From Aquilaria yunnanensis (lineage: Eukaryota; Streptophyta; Magnoliopsida; Malvales; Thymelaeaceae): DNA of 64,000 bases. This document shows, in pieces, positions 47,407 to 60,483 of this stretch. The notes under the pieces are model-generated. The model had not been told where the DNA came from. It saw only the letters and a list, made by a program, of their open reading frames with translations, and searched no databases. How positions within the stretch are numbered: position 1 is the stretch's first letter; every line of letters begins with the position of its first letter. The translations under genes and the position numbers were made by a program. The DNA is taken from the NCBI GenBank assembly GCA_039654915.1, contig CM077593.1:118413413-118477412 (forward strand), given 5' to 3'.

Positions 47407-49386
47407 CTAGGATTCTAGGCTATTCCCATCTGGTATTTGAGGCTGTTCGGTCGCCGTTTCGGTACCATCATCTTCTTTGAGCTCCTTAATCCGATGAAAC
47501 ATGACAAGAGATAGGAAGATATATATGGACAAAAGCCCCAAGCAAAGTATAGCCAGCATGAAGTAGTAGCGGTCGACCCTGCTTTTGTTGATTGTTTCGC
47601 CGAGCCAAAACCTGAATGTCGACATGAAGAGCGAACTCACGAAGGAGCCCATTCCGAGCGCCGATAGCTGGAACGGCTCCACCAAATACCACAAAGACTT
47701 CGGTGGTAGCCCTTGTTCGAGGAGCCCATTGGCAAGCCCCAGAATCAAAAACTGCGGCACCAACCACATGATGCTCATTGGAAAGTACCGATCATCCGAG
47801 TCATCGTCAGTTGTTCGGTAATGCTCCAACATCTTCAATCTCCTGTGCTCAACTCTAGCAGCGGTGAAGCAACATGCCGAGGCAGAGAGGAATCCCAATC
47901 CGGTCATAAAGAAGCTCGCAGCACGCCTTTTCGGGTCTCCCTTGTTGGAAGATACTGCATTGATCAGGAAATCGCTGATTTTAGAAGATGTAAACTTGAC
48001 GAATGACTTGAGGACGAAGAAACTGTTAACAGGGACGGTATAGTTGGACTTGGAACTTATTCTAATGGTATCGTCAAGCCCATCACTTTGCGCCACGAAT
48101 AAGGTGTTCGCCGTCGCTTCCACTAGGCCGTATACCAATAACATGAACCATAAAGTAATTAATAACTTGAGACTTTTCAAGTCTCTTAACGTGGAGCCGC
48201 ATCTGCGACGGGTCCGTACGTTGTGCTTATAAAAAGGCGTCCAATACCCGCACCAAAGCACCGTAGAAGCTGCAATTATGTAAATGGACGAAAACATGAA
48301 AATTTGCTTCCATCGGAACGTCGTGATCCGGGTTGCGACGGCCACGACGATGCCGCTGTACCAAGCCAGGTTCCGCCAAACCATCGCCCGGGCTGTCGCC
48401 TTTTCCCGGTCTCCTTCTGAACCTGCTTCGAATTGGTCGATTAAAAATGCTAAGAGAGTAGGAAGGCCCGCCTGGCCGAGTGTTCCCAATGCCAAGGCAG
48501 CACTAAACTCTCCATTGGTCATATTGGGACTGGCTACCCATAGAATCACTATTCCCTACAAAAAAAAAATAAAAATCCAGACGATGTCTATTATACATCC
48601 ATTTGGTCAAAGAACGTTCGTTTACTGAACATATATATTCCAGTTCCCAATTACCTGATTATCAGAATGTCCAAATTTTGCCAACTATGCAACTGAATTT
48701 CTGAATTAGTGGCTAGAAAGTGAACCTTAACAAATTATAGACAGATCTCCCAGTAGCAACTGTTAAGACATGTAGGTGGTTCAACTAGCTGATTAATGTT
48801 ATTGTCCTACTTTACAAAATTTCATCATATATACAAACATACACACACTATGATATAAGATATATCTTCTTATATGATATGAGCTGGTTAACGTTGCCAA
48901 ACCTTAGAAAATAAAAGGGAAGGAAAGAACTTACGACAACAGAAGACAAAGCAGTGAAGCAGAGGACTCCGAAGCGGTTGAAGCGGTGGCCTGACAAGTA
49001 TAGAAAAAATATGGAAATGAAGATTGAGACGCCAGTTTGGAAGTTGACGATGCTCGCTGCTTTTGGAAGATTTGGCGTGTCCCAGTTGTCGGTTATGTAC
49101 TCTATCCACACCGAGAAAATCGAGTAGTCTACAAATCCGTGCGCGCTGATCGCCACTGAAAGCTATAAATATTACTATGTACGTACGTATTTCCTTGTTC
49201 GATCGGAATAAACACCAGAATCCAACACGTACATATATATTATATAGTGCCTAAATATATAACCTAACTAATCATTTTCTCTAATATATAAAAGCACATA
49301 TATGTAACTACGTACGTACCTGCCACGAAGAGGGCCGCCTTGGAGAAGGAAACGTTATACGACCACCAGTCTCGGCACCAACTCAT
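47407..49386 (-). CDS. Divergent NPF (NRT1/PTR family) transporter, NPF5-like
   Basis: A membrane transporter of the major facilitator superfamily. NPF members move nitrate, peptides, hormones or other small solutes. Three exons on the minus strand: 49386-49320, 49155-48935 and 48555-47407. They total 1,437 nt or 478 aa, against about 550-600 in typical NPF proteins. Membrane segments run throughout. Recognisable NPF text includes SKAALFVAVAISAHG, ASIVNFQTGVSI, LGTLGQAGLPTLLAFLIDQF, FFMTGLGFLSASACCF, RVEHRRLKMLE and IMWLVPQFLILGLA. The ExxER proton-coupling motif of helix 1 is absent (HGFVDYS in its place). The usual YEQ.P..MRS.G stretch of the C-terminal half is replaced. Both changes occur in some divergent NPF5-like proteins. 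No frame break was found; substrate unknown. Confidence 0.82.
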
Positions 49387-50985
49387 GTTTTGGACTCTGG
49401 GTACAGTAATGGCCAAACAACTTCGATTTGTTTATTTTCTACCCAAGATAAAGAGTAAGATTAAGAAATACTTTTCTTTATTCTCTCTCCTCTGCTGGGG
49501 TCATCGCCCAGATCCCTTGCATTCGTATCTAAGTAAACCACATAACGATCTAGAAAGGTATATTGATGATCACCATAGCCAGCCAGCATTATCGTTACCT
49601 TCCCATGCACGTTTCACCAGTTTTCATTATTGCGATAATGTACTTTTGCTCTTACTTTTCGTAATAAAATAGGCAAATGCATGTCATGTTATCACATATA
49701 TATATTAACGTTCCATTACTTATACTCTCGATCGAGCTTTTATTTTTCACCAAAATTTCTTGTCTTGAATTTCATCTTCTTTTTTTCTTTTGGTTCTTAC
49801 ACGATAAAAACAAATCCCTCAATAATTCAAAACGAAAATTATCTTGTAGGTAATATATCTGTTCTCTTCAGAATACAAACAAAATAACACACTAGTTGTT
49901 ATTAAAATCAAATTGTTTATTGTCCCTCAATTATTTTTCACCAAAATATCAACATTTAATTATTATTTAATTATTATTTTTCAACTTCAAGCGCATGCGT
50001 CTCTTAATTGCTAGCTTAACCCAGATGGCCAGGCCTTGATACAATCACACGGGGGGACAAAGTTTTCACACTGAATGTAAACTTTACCAAACGACCTCAC
50101 AATAGAAATTCCTTTCATCACATTAAACATTGTTTAGTTGTGGACTAGGTTTAATTGAAATAAATTATATTTATTATTATTTAAAGGAAAAAAGGAGAGG
50201 AAATTAACCCCCAAAACCCCAAACCCCAAACTCCACAACCTGCTCCTCTCATTCGCTGTTCCCTCAATCACACGCACAATGCACCAAATCGCGAAGGAAG
50301 CTCGTTCACCTCCGCATTCACTAATCTTCGGCTCAATTGTGGATCTAGTATTGATTCTTCAAAAAAAAAAAAAAGTTAACTTTATATATTTTGGTGGATT
50401 TTGTGAACTTTTTTGTTTTTGAATTTTAGAGTTGTATGAGTTTAGAGGTTGAATAACTTGGTCTTTTGGCTTGTTTTCACAGCTTGAAGACTTACCAACT
50501 GATTTCACTTGTTTTCAGATTTGGAGGTAGGTTGTGGAATTTTTTTTTTTTTTTTGTCTTCCTTGAATATTCAAGTTTTCCCTTAAAATTTGCAAAAACT
50601 TGCTTAAATGTTGAGTGTCGCTCATGATATTAATTAGTGGATATGGTTTTATTGTTGTTGTTGCTAGAAGTAGTTAATTTCCCCATGGACTATACCATTA
50701 CTTTGAGTTTTTTTTTTTTTATTACAGGAATTAAAAAGTTATGAAATATATTTTTAATTGTTGTATTGAGGTCTACAAGTTTCATTGAATTGACTAATAT
50801 TTGATTAAATAATTAGTGGACAAAGATGGTAAATTTACCTGTATACTTTCGAATTATTTTTTTTGTCAATAAGGAGTTATATATATATTTGTTTTGTTGT
50901 TAATTAACCTTTGGAGTTTATAATTTGTGCAAAAAGCATCAATGGGACATTATATTTTCTCTTAATGTTTAATTAGTTCGTTGTA
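49387..50985. other. Upstream region of the NPF gene and spacer
   Basis: The first few hundred bases are the likely promoter of the minus-strand transporter. A C-rich patch with CCCCAAAACCCCAAACCCCAA at about 50200-50225 stands out. No gene recognised. Confidence 0.35.
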
Positions 50986-50989
50986 GTTT

Positions 50990-51435
50990 TAACATTTTCT
51001 TCCTTGTTTGGGTCTCCTACAAGTACGCTACTTACCCTTGAATATATCATAAACAATTTTTTGTGGGTGGGAGGTAGGGAGGAGGGTAGAAAGATAAGAC
51101 GAGTTTCTTGGAATAAAGTCATACAAGATAAACAAAAAAAAAAAAAAAGAAAGAAAAAGGAAAAGAAAGCTGAGGTGTTAAGCATAGGCAGTTTAGAAGG
51201 GAAGAATCTAGCACTTTTGGAATAATGGTGGTTGAAATCTGAGTCTTTATGGAAAAGGTTCATAGTCTCTATCTATGGGAATGAGGGAGGAAGTTGGCAA
51301 ATGGCTGACAATTAGGTTCTGGTTAGACAGATGGCCTAGGGAGGAAGTCCTGTGAAGTACCCAAGGCTCTTTACGCTGTCCTTATTTGGTGAAGCAACTT
51401 TCTTTTATCAGAAATGGGTTCTTGGTTAGATGGTT
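50990..51435 (+). pseudogene. L1-type LINE fragment (reverse transcriptase 3' region)
   Basis: Translation gives NNFLWVGGREEGRKIRRVSW and then IGSLEGKNLALLE, a stop, and SLWKRFIVSIYGNEGG. This is the conserved region between the reverse transcriptase and the zf-RVT domain of plant L1 elements. An A-rich run at about 51130 and several stops show it is dead. Confidence 0.8.
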
Positions 51436-52177
51436 TATGAGCTGAAAATTAAGGGTTAATTCATTTTACTTAAGTCAATTTATTTTTAATTTAATTTGAA
51501 ATAATTTATTTTTAATTTTATATATTTTTTACGTGAAATTAATTTTATTTTAAAATAAATATTATGTAGATACAATAATTTATTTAAAAATAAATTTTTA
51601 TAATATTATTAAATTTTTATAAATTTTTTAATGCCTGAAACTAAAAGAAAATTATAAAATATTTAGTAAGATTATAAAAAACTAGAACCTGGTGGCTGAC
51701 AAGATCCACGACGAGATTAGGGAGCGTCAATGGAAGAATTATAGGTTTTCAGCAGAGGAGGGCATAATCGGAGTTCAAAGGGAGAGGAACGGACAGACGT
51801 GAGGGAGGAAAAGAAAGCGTTCGATCCAGAGCCGTGCCGTGCCTGAAATGTTAAGGTGAGAGAGAGGAAATAGGTAAGGGAGCAAAAGAGAAGGTTGGAG
51901 CAGACGGTGAGAGAGAAAGAGCAAGGGGAGAAGGATAAAAAAACTGGTGATTGAAAGAGTAAAAAGTGAAAGCTGGCCGCGGCTGGTGTCACATCACACT
52001 AGGAAGAAGAGAGAGAGAGAGAGAAGAGAGAATGAGAGGGGGTAAAAACAACAGAAAACTAAGGGAAATTATTGGGGACTACCACCCGGACATACTTGTA
52101 ATTTGGCAATGGAAGGATGTAGACTGAGAAACCGTGGGCCCTTCTTCGTTTGACAGGACTGGATAAACTCTAAACTA
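51436..52177. other. Spacer inside the split LINE
   Basis: AT-rich, with a purine-rich block at 51700-52050 including a (GA)n run near 52007-52025. The minus-strand ORF through it is low complexity. No gene recognised. Confidence 0.35.
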
Positions 52178-52420
52178 CTAATTCTTTTTCATATTTTTTT
52201 TTAAACATTTCATTTTTTGATTAAAGTTTAACTTAAATTTATTTATATTATTATTTATTAAAAAAAATTTAAAAAAATATATTTAAAAAATCATAAGTCT
52301 TTATTTATCATCTATATATAAAATATTTTTATTTATATGTTACAATATTAAAATATAAAAAATTATATATTAATTACTGTGAATCGTGAATGTTACAAAA
52401 ATCTATTAGGATGGAGGGAG
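52178..52420. mobile_element. CTCCCTCC-type MITE
   Basis: The right end, TAGGATGGAGGGAG followed by TA at 52421-52422, is intact. The left end is worn (ATTCTTTTTCAT). The interior matches the copies at 5100 and 46290. Confidence 0.65.
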
Positions 52421-53299
52421 TATAACAAAACTAACTAAGGAGAATATATCTCTTCTAACCATTTTCTTATAAATTTTTGAATACAAATAAAAAAATGGAA
52501 ATATAAACAAAAATTGTTTGAGTTAATTCCTAATAATATACATACAAATAAATATTATTTTGCGTAACATTTCATTTTAATTTGAAATAAATTATAAATT
52601 TTTATTGACTTTTAAAATAAACTACTGCTATAGTCTTTAAATATATATGCTTTTTATTTAACTTTACATTGAATAAGTTTTTAAAATTATTTAGAAACTT
52701 TAAAAATAAATTATAAAAGAAAAATGGTATTGTTATTTTTACAGGTAAAGTATTACACATTTACGGGGAGTCTCCCACTTTTCAAGTTGATTGCCTATAA
52801 ATATAATAGTTCTAATTTTTTTACAATAAAATAACACAAACTTAGAAAAGTTTATAATTTCACACTAAAAACAAGTATAGAATAACTTATATTTTTTACA
52901 ACATTGAAATTTTTATTAGGGGTTAACATAGTTTGTTTGAGACTTTTGAGTTTAGCTTGATTTATGAAGTTTAATAACTATATGCTGATTTGTCACTTGA
53001 AAGCTAACTAAATTACTTAAGTAAAGTACAAGAGCTAATACTGCATTTAAGCCATAATTTTAAGATAAGAAAGAAGAATGAGAAAAATTACTTTTCTCAA
53101 CAATTTCAATCATTCTTGTGAATATTAATATATATAATTTTTTTTAAAATTTTTTATTGGAATTAGTGGATCGAATAGAAAATTAAAATGTGGTCCACAC
53201 TTAATTTTATACACATTTTACTCACACTTTTAAATAAAAGATAGGCTCATGGGCACCATTAGAATATATGTAAGTCCACCCCCTGACTTTACACAGGTT

Positions 53300-53690
53300 T
53301 ATTGTCTACACAGGAAAACTTGGTGTGGAAGCTTCTTAGTGATGGGACATTTTCAGTCAAAAGTTTGGCAACCATTATAGACTCCAACCATGCTCCCTTA
53401 AGGGAATCAAGATAACACCTTGGACTCTCTGGATAGAAAGAAATAGGCTCATCCTTGATGGAAAATAGGCTATTGTCTTGGACCTATTTACATCAATTCA
53501 GCTTCTTTCTTATTTCTGGTTGTCTAAACTCATTAGTAGACCCATTTCATCCATTCAATACAAGAGCTACAATGCTCAGTGTAGCACCCTTGTTAGGCTT
53601 TCTTTGGCTTTAAACCTATATTTTCTTTGTACCTCTCGAGGTTCTTGCTGATTTTTTCCTTAATAAAATTTGTATCTTACTGATAACAAA
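53300..53690 (+). pseudogene. L1-type LINE 3' end
   Basis: Reads WKLLSDGTFSVKSLATI (53323 on), then PWTLWIERNRLILDG after a frame change. These match the region before and after the zf-RVT domain of plant L1 ORF2. It ends in TTCCTTAATAAAATTTGTATC, the usual plant L1 tail. With 50990-51435 it probably belongs to one element that has lost or gained sequence between. Confidence 0.7.
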
Positions 53691-54197
53691 AATTTTATAA
53701 TTAATTATATTATCTTAACAAGTAATATAGAGTTACAAGTTAGAATTAGTTGATATGCATTAAACAATCAAATTTTTGACGAACTTACCATATATACATG
53801 GTTCTTATACTTGGTTTTATTATACTAAAAATAATCTTTTTCTATTTAACAAATATTTGCTTCTTAGGTTTTGTAGTATATAAGAAATTCGCTTTTCCTA
53901 ATCCTTGAGGTTTGGATTGTTTACATCGCTTATGTCATTAAGCCTTGATTTAGATTGTTATAACTTAGATGGAGTAAACAACATTGACGAAGGCATAGTT
54001 GTGGTGTAGTTTTTTTGCTGCATATTGATTCTAAGGCACTTACACTAGATTCTTCTGTCCTGGAATCCATCATTCTATGGTAGCCAAGATAGACCTTTGC
54101 CAAGTCCTATGATGCTGCTTCCAAGGATATTTTACCTGCCACTTTTGTCCTTCCAAAAGTAAAGTTGTTTGCCCTTCTACTAGTTCACATGATGATG

Positions 54198-54348
54198 TGA
54201 AAAAGGGACAATGCATGAATGTTATTGACATCTGTAGGACAATATATATACAGCCTGATTACTGCTACAATTTTGGTCATACTCTACAATCAAAGATTTT
54301 ATATGGTAAACATATATTTACTTTAAATAACATATTGTCTTTCCAACA
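54198..54348 (-). repeat. 3' LTR of the Ty1/copia element
   Basis: Minus strand begins TGTTGGAAAGACAATATG and ends CCCTTTTTCA, 151 bp. The TSD pentamer TGATG is at 54193-54197. It aligns with the LTR at 60318-60483, with about six substitutions over the shared 129 bp and one deletion of about 14 bp near its end. A purine tract GAGGAGGAG (minus strand of 54349-54357) adjoins it. Confidence 0.9.
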
Positions 54349-54355
54349 CTCCTCC

Positions 54356-57300
54356 TCAAGTTGGAGAGTGGATGTCTTGCACTCCCAACTTGCGAACCAT
54401 AAACATGAAGGTCTCCTTCCCTAAAGCTTTAGTGAACACGTCAGCTAGTTGATTTGTAGAACTTACAAATTTTGACATCATAGAGCCATCTTGGGTTTTA
54501 TCTCTTATATAATGACAAACTGTCTCTAAGTGCCTTGTACGCTCATGAAAAACAGGATTTACTGTCACAATACAATAATGCAACTCCATCATGCAAAATT
54601 CCTAAGCCCTTGAGCAAACAATGCAACCAAGTTAATTCACAGCAAGCTCTAGTCATTGCATAGTGCTCTGTTTCAGCTGAAGAAAGGGATACTGTTTTCT
54701 GGCATCTCAACCTCCATGAAATCAATGAGGGGCCTAGGAATACACAGTATCCTGTAGTGGATCTCCTTGTAAGTGGGCATCTTGCCCAATCTGAGTCACA
54801 ATAGGCTTGCAGCCAAAGATCACTGGTTGAGGGGAAAAAAAAGACCCTGACCAGATGCAGATTTTAAAGACCGCATAATTCGTAAAGCTATTTTCTAATG
54901 GTCCTTCCGAGGCTAGTGCATAAACCTGTTCAATATATGGACAGAATGTGTGATATCTGGCCTTGAAATTATGAGTTATATTAATCTCCCAACTAGTCGC
55001 CTATATCATCCTGGGTCTTTGAGTAGTTCACTTTTGTTTGATAGTTTCAAGCCACATTCCATGGGGGTATCAATAGGAGCTGCTCCTAATAGCCCTGTAT
55101 CCTTAATGATTTCCAGTGCATACTTTCATTGAGAGATAAAGATGCCACTCTTGGACGTTAAAATCTCAATACCAAAGAAATACTTCAAGTCACCGAGATT
55201 TTTGAGGTGAAACTTGTTATGCAAGAATTTCTTGATATCAGCTATACTCTTAGGGTCATTGCCAGTGACTAAAATGTCATCAACATATATTAGAAGAGTA
55301 GTGAATGACTTGCCTTACTTTTTGATGAACAAAGAGTAATCAACTTTTGATTGCACATATCTAGCTGAAAATGTTGGCCTCGGAGAATTTGGCAAACCAT
55401 TGATGTGAAGCCTGTTTTAGCCCATATAGTGACTTGTGGAGGCGGTAAACCAAGTGTTCTCCCCTTGTCGCCGAAGACCTGGTGGCGGAGTCATGTAGAT
55501 TTCTTCTTGAAGGTCACTATGAAGAAAAGCATTATTAACATCAAGGTGATAAAGAGACCAGCCACGAGCAGAGCCAAAGCTAATACATACCGAATAGAGA
55601 TGATCTTGGCCATAGGAGAAAAATTTTCCTGGTAATCAACTCCTTCTAACTGAATGAACCCTTTTGCTACAAGTTGTGCTTTGCAGTGCTCAGTTGATCC
55701 ATCAAATTTATGCTTTATCTTGTACACCCAACGACAATCAATAGGAGTCTTTCCAACTGGAAGAGGTGTAAGAGACCAAGTGCCATCATTTGGAAGGCTT
55801 GTAATTCGGAGCACATTGCTGCTTACCATTCAGGGTAGGCAATGGCTTCTGAATAAGACATGGGTTCTATCATATCATTGATTTAAGTGACAAGGGGTCG
55901 ATATGTAGGCGTATATTTTTTATATGCAACAAAGTTGGACAGTGGATAACTTGTACCTTTGGTCAGACCTGGGTTTAAAGGAGTCGATTGGTCTGAGCAA
56001 ACATGAGAACAGACATAGTCTTTGAATTTTTCCAGAAGAGTGGTCTAAGTGGTTCAGGTGATGGAACAGGGGATTCTGGCAAAAGGAGGGGTGGTTCGGG
56101 TAGATCTATTGGTGCTAGAGATGATTAGTCAGAGGTTGCTAGTTCTTCATCTGGTAGAGGCAATGGGTTGGAAGTATTTTCTGGTGCAGAGGCCTTAGTG
56201 CGGCGTTCATAGGTGCGAAAGATTGTTAGTTGCGGTTGTGATGATTGTTGAGTAGAAATGTGCTCAAGAAGGGGTGGAATTAGGTCAAAAGCTGTGTAGA
56301 GGATGGTATCATGGGTTATTATTGGAATTGGGCCAAAATTTTGTTTCAAAGAAGGTGCAACTAGATTAGGCTAAAGGGATGCATATGAAAAATGTTTTCA
56401 TGAAATTCCACATCTCGACTAGTAAATTTTTTTTTTTTTGATAAATCAAATAATTTATATGCTTTTTGACCAATGGGATAGCCAATGAAGATACAAAGCA
56501 TGCCACGATGATCAAATTTATGAGTTGTGTGAACATTAGTGGCATAAGCAAGACAACCAAACACGTGAAGATGAGAATAGGAGGGCGGTTTTGAATAAAG
56601 AAGCTTATAAGGAGTTTTGAAAGAAAGAACTGATGAAGGTAATCGATTGATTATATGGACAGTAGTAAGGGCACATTCGCCCCAAAATTGTGAAGGAAGG
56701 CGAGCTTGAAATTTTAAAGCGAGCGACTTGAAAAATGTGACGATGTTTTCTTTCCGTAACTCCATTTTGTTGAAGTGTATAAACACAAGAGTGTTGAAAA
56801 ATGACACCATTATCTTGAAAAAAAGAATGAAGTGAGATAAATTCCCCGTCATTGTCACTTCAAAAATTTTTAATGCGGGATTCAAATTGAGTGGAAACAT
56901 AACTGAAAAAATGTTTCAGAAATGATCGTGTTTCATCTTTGTGACGCATTAAAAAAATCCATGTGAAATGTGTATAATTATCAACAATAGTAAGAAAATA
57001 ATGTGCACCAGAAAAAGAAGTATGTTGATAACGACCCGAAATATCACAATGTATAATATCAAATGGTTTTGTAGAGGAAATAGTACTAGTACCGAAAGGT
57101 AAACGACTCTGCTTAGCCAAAGGGCAAATAGGCAAGCATTTTTTTGTTTGACTGGAAAATTTAAATAGTTCTTAGAAATAAAACTTAAGCGAGAAGGTGA
57201 TGCATGGCCTAAGTGATTATGCCAGAGGTCAGTAGATAAAATGGTGAGGTTGCTGGTTGGCTGATTTGTGGCAGAAAAGTTGGTCAAGGATTTCTTTGTC

Positions 57301-60180
57301 GCTAGTGCCACCAAATAGTATAGTCCGTTGTTGTAAAACCAAGAGCTTTTCATTTATAATCCTCATTTACCCGCAAGTGTACAGATTCATCATGTGCTAA
57401 AAGGCAAATATAGGTATTTTCCCAAGAGATAATGACGTTTTACCAAGAATTGAATTTATCTACTTGAGCTACCTAATCAACCACAGAAAAATGTTGAAAT
57501 AGAATGAATGAAGATGCTAATTTCTAAAGCAATGTAAGATGTTAAGCTAACGAATGCTCTAGGTACTAAAAGAGATTTGTCAAGGGGGCTAAAAATGCGA
57601 AAACCATCCCTTTAGGATTCCACTCCCTTTCCTTGCTACCCAAGCTAATTGAAGCCATAAGATAGTCACCCCTTGTGTGGTGATGAGGTTCAAGTTCAAA
57701 AATCCCTTTTCTCAAGACAAGTTTTTGCTCACCCATGATTAAACAAGGCATTACTCAAGCACATGTTTTAACCTAAGGTAGATTACGCCTCAACCCTATT
57801 TTAAATACCTAATGAATTCCTTGATTACTTCTAATCCAAGAGACCCACTATGCCTCATTCTTCTCTTCCATCCCCTTTTATTCTTCTCCCAAGAACTAAA
57901 TGAGATTGGTGATTTATGTGAGGTGGTCTTTTAACTCACAACATTTAGCACAAGAAGAGGCAACACAAGTGATCCACATCCATAAAAAATAAACAGAAAT
58001 CCATTGAATAGCAAAGAAAATAAGTGTCATCCTAGAGAGATGTAACAACCTACTCACACTCCACCAATGTGTTCAACAATAAACACATAAACAAACTAAC
58101 CATGAGAATCCAAATAAAAGGGAAAAGGAAAAGAAGAAACCCAAGATGGATCCTAGTAGTCTAAGCTTCATTGACTCCTAGTCTCCTTCTCCAAGCTTCA
58201 AGCCTTCTCTAATGGTGCCAAGGTAGATGATAATCTCTTCATTTCCTTACTCTATTTATACCCCAGGCCACTTCTCTTCTCCTCTTCTCTTCTAAAACCC
58301 TAAAGGGATAAAAATCTCCTTTCCAAGGGCAGGTCATCAGGTAGGAAGTGTGGGGGACCATCAAAATTGTGAGACTTGGCGAAACAGAGTAGACGTTGGC
58401 AATGCGTCACCAACTGGGTCGAGATGGCATCGATGCGTCGCCGATTAGCGAAAACTTAACAGAATGTTGTTAACATTGGTGACATGTCGCCAACGCTTCA
58501 TTTTATCTTCAACCGTTTCACTTGACCGACTCTGTCTCGCTCAATCCCGCTCCCAACCACTATGTCCACAACACCATCCAACCTGTGTAGAAAGCCAATG
58601 AAAATAAGAAAAAACTAAGATAAAAGGGAAGAGGTACAAGTAATTAATGGTCAAAGTTGTTGAAAAGTCAACAACTTTGATCGTTGAATTATGCGCCTAA
58701 CATCCGTTATATTGTTTACCCAAACCAATCGTCCTCTTCATAGCCAGATCCTGTAAAATACAACAATAGGGGTAAAACGTCACTGAGCACTTTAGTCCTT
58801 GTGTCAAACGACTTACTAATATTAAATCAACTTTAAATGTAGGCACAGATACCATATCATGCAGATGATAAATGGAATTTAGAGACAAAAATCCCTTTGC
58901 AACAATATTTGCCTTTTCTCCACTGGGCAATAATACTAGAGGTAATGAGCAATTGCGTTCTTTATAAAATAATTTAGGTGATGAAGAAATATGATCTGTC
59001 ATTCTACTGCCAATAATCCAATCACGGGAAACAACTTTGGACAAACCTGGTTTGGTTACTGTATTGACTTTGAAGCTAGAGCTTTCATCTTGGCTATTAA
59101 GTAGTCACAAGAACTGCTTCAGTTGATCCTCAGATAGTAAAGCTGCATGCTTTTCTTCATTACTGTGTGGTGTCATAGGTACTTGATTGGCTGGAAAGAA
59201 GCCCGTATGTTGGCTTGAATTTTGGCCTGAATTTGTCCCTACCTTAAGATGACCTGCTGGGTAGCCACGTAATTCAAAACATTTTTTGACCTAATGACCC
59301 ATATTTCCACTGTAAGTACAGTGTGGTCTTCCTCTCCCGGAACCTGAGTGGCTCTTCTCGTCAAAATGACATCCTAAAAAATCCTGCAACTACTAATATG
59401 ATCGATCAGCAGTGTGATTGGTTGATTGTATCTGCAACCCATGAGAGTGACCTAAGCGTTCCAATCTTCTACTTCTTGTTGCTAGTTTACTACGACAAGC
59501 CATGGCGGCGGCCACGGTGGATTCTATAATGGTGTGTGAAGAAAAAAGGAGTTGCTACTTCTCCTTCTACGAGATCGAGGAATAGGCCTGACGGACAAAA
59601 GACAAAGGGCTCATTAGAAGAATCTGTCCATAAATTGCGATGTAACTTTCATTCAGCCTCATCAAGAATTGCATAATTTTTGTTGGTTTGCTTGTGCTTC
59701 ATATGCTGCGTCTGAATAAGTCACTAATTCATCCCACAAGCTCTTTAACTTTGTGTAGTAGGTAGAGATTGAGAGTTGTTCTTGTCGAAGAAATGCGATA
59801 TCTCGCTAAATCTCGAAGATACGAGGCGCATTGCTTTGGGAGAATTGCTTACAGAGATCTACCCAGACTTCATTTGCAGTAGAATAATATATCACACTGT
59901 CTGCAATCTCTGGATTGAGTGTGTTAACTATCCAGGAATGAACTATGTCGTTACATCGAGACTAAGCTACTTAGCCTTAAGGATCAGTTTCCTGCAAAAG
60001 GTCTTTGATAAAACCATCGACGAAACCGAACTTGTTCTTGAAGTTTAAGGCTAGAGTCATGGCCCTCTTCCAACCAGAGTAATTTTTTCCATTCAAAGAT
60101 TTGGAGACCAGAACCATTCCTGGATGATCTGAATGATGAGCGAAATAAGGATTTGAGATATTAGACTTCGAATAATCCAT
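54356..60180 (-). pseudogene. Copia gag-pol remnant
   Basis: Gag begins near 60180 (HPGMVLVSKSLNGKNYSGW). The zinc knuckle near 59300 has its second Cys replaced by Tyr and a stop inside. At the protease site (about 59015) the Asp-Ser-Gly triad is lost (WIIGSRMTDHIS). The integrase zinc region WHNHLGHASPSRL lies near 57220 and the core at 57135-56361 in two frames. Reverse transcriptase spans about 55830-55260 with its YVDD box intact near 55275. RNase H and tail lie at 54725-54356 (SLSSAETEHYA; STNQLADVFTKAL). Many stops, frameshifts and the solo-LTR insertion make it non-functional. Confidence 0.92.
57329..58702 (-). mobile_element. Solo LTR nested in the copia element
   Basis: A 1,374-bp insert with TG...CA ends (minus strand: TGTTAGGCGC... 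to ...TTTTACAACA) and perfect 5-bp duplications TCCGT at 57324-57328 and 58703-58707. It interrupts copia between protease and the integrase zinc region (GLGKQY | NNGLYYLV). No primer site or coding interior remains, as expected after LTR-LTR recombination. A diverged relative is at 43819-45335. The parent family is probably Ty3/gypsy-like by LTR size, but that is a guess. Confidence 0.9.
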
Positions 60181-60317
60181 GAACTCCAGTTTGGGCGAGC
60201 CGGAGGTGAAGACAGTTTCTTCGTTGGCTATGGTGGCATAAAGATTGAAAAGGAAATGCTACACGAAAGATTAGGGTGCAGCGATGAGTGAGGATCTTAA
60301 TCCCCGCTCTGATCCCA

Positions 60318-60483
60318 TGAAAAAAAGACAATGGAAGAGAATAACTCGAATGACTGTTATTGACATCTGTAGGACAATGCATATACAGCCTGATCACTGC
60401 TATAATTTTGGTCATACTCTACAATCAAGGATTTTATATGGTAAACATATATTTACTATAAATAACATATTGTCTTTCCAACA
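60318..60483 (-). repeat. 5' LTR of the Ty1/copia element
   Basis: 166 bp. Minus strand begins TGTTGGAAAGAC and ends TCTTTTTTTCA, directly followed by the primer-binding site. The target duplication TGATG is at 60484-60488. Confidence 0.9.

Larger units (their letters stand above)
54198..60483 (-). mobile_element. Structurally complete but inactive Ty1/copia retrotransposon
   Basis: The minus-strand element is bounded by LTRs at 60318-60483 and 54198-54348 and by identical 5-bp duplications TGATG at 60484-60488 and 54193-54197. A primer-binding site sits next to the 5' LTR: the minus strand of 60300-60317 reads TGGGATCAGAGCGGGGA, close to the initiator-Met tRNA complement. A polypurine tract sits next to the 3' LTR. 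Subtracting the nested solo LTR leaves about 4.9 kb, the normal copia size. Domains in copia order: gag, protease, integrase, RT, RNase H. The order protease-integrase-RT separates it from gypsy elements. Confidence 0.93.

Noticed and set aside
47585..48628. Four plus-strand ORFs across the NPF gene
   Set aside because: Antisense shadows of the transporter's large exon.
54215..54219. ATGAA as the copia target duplication next to a 129-bp LTR
   Set aside because: Extending the LTR to the outer TGAAAAA tip on both sides gives the perfect TGATG pair instead.
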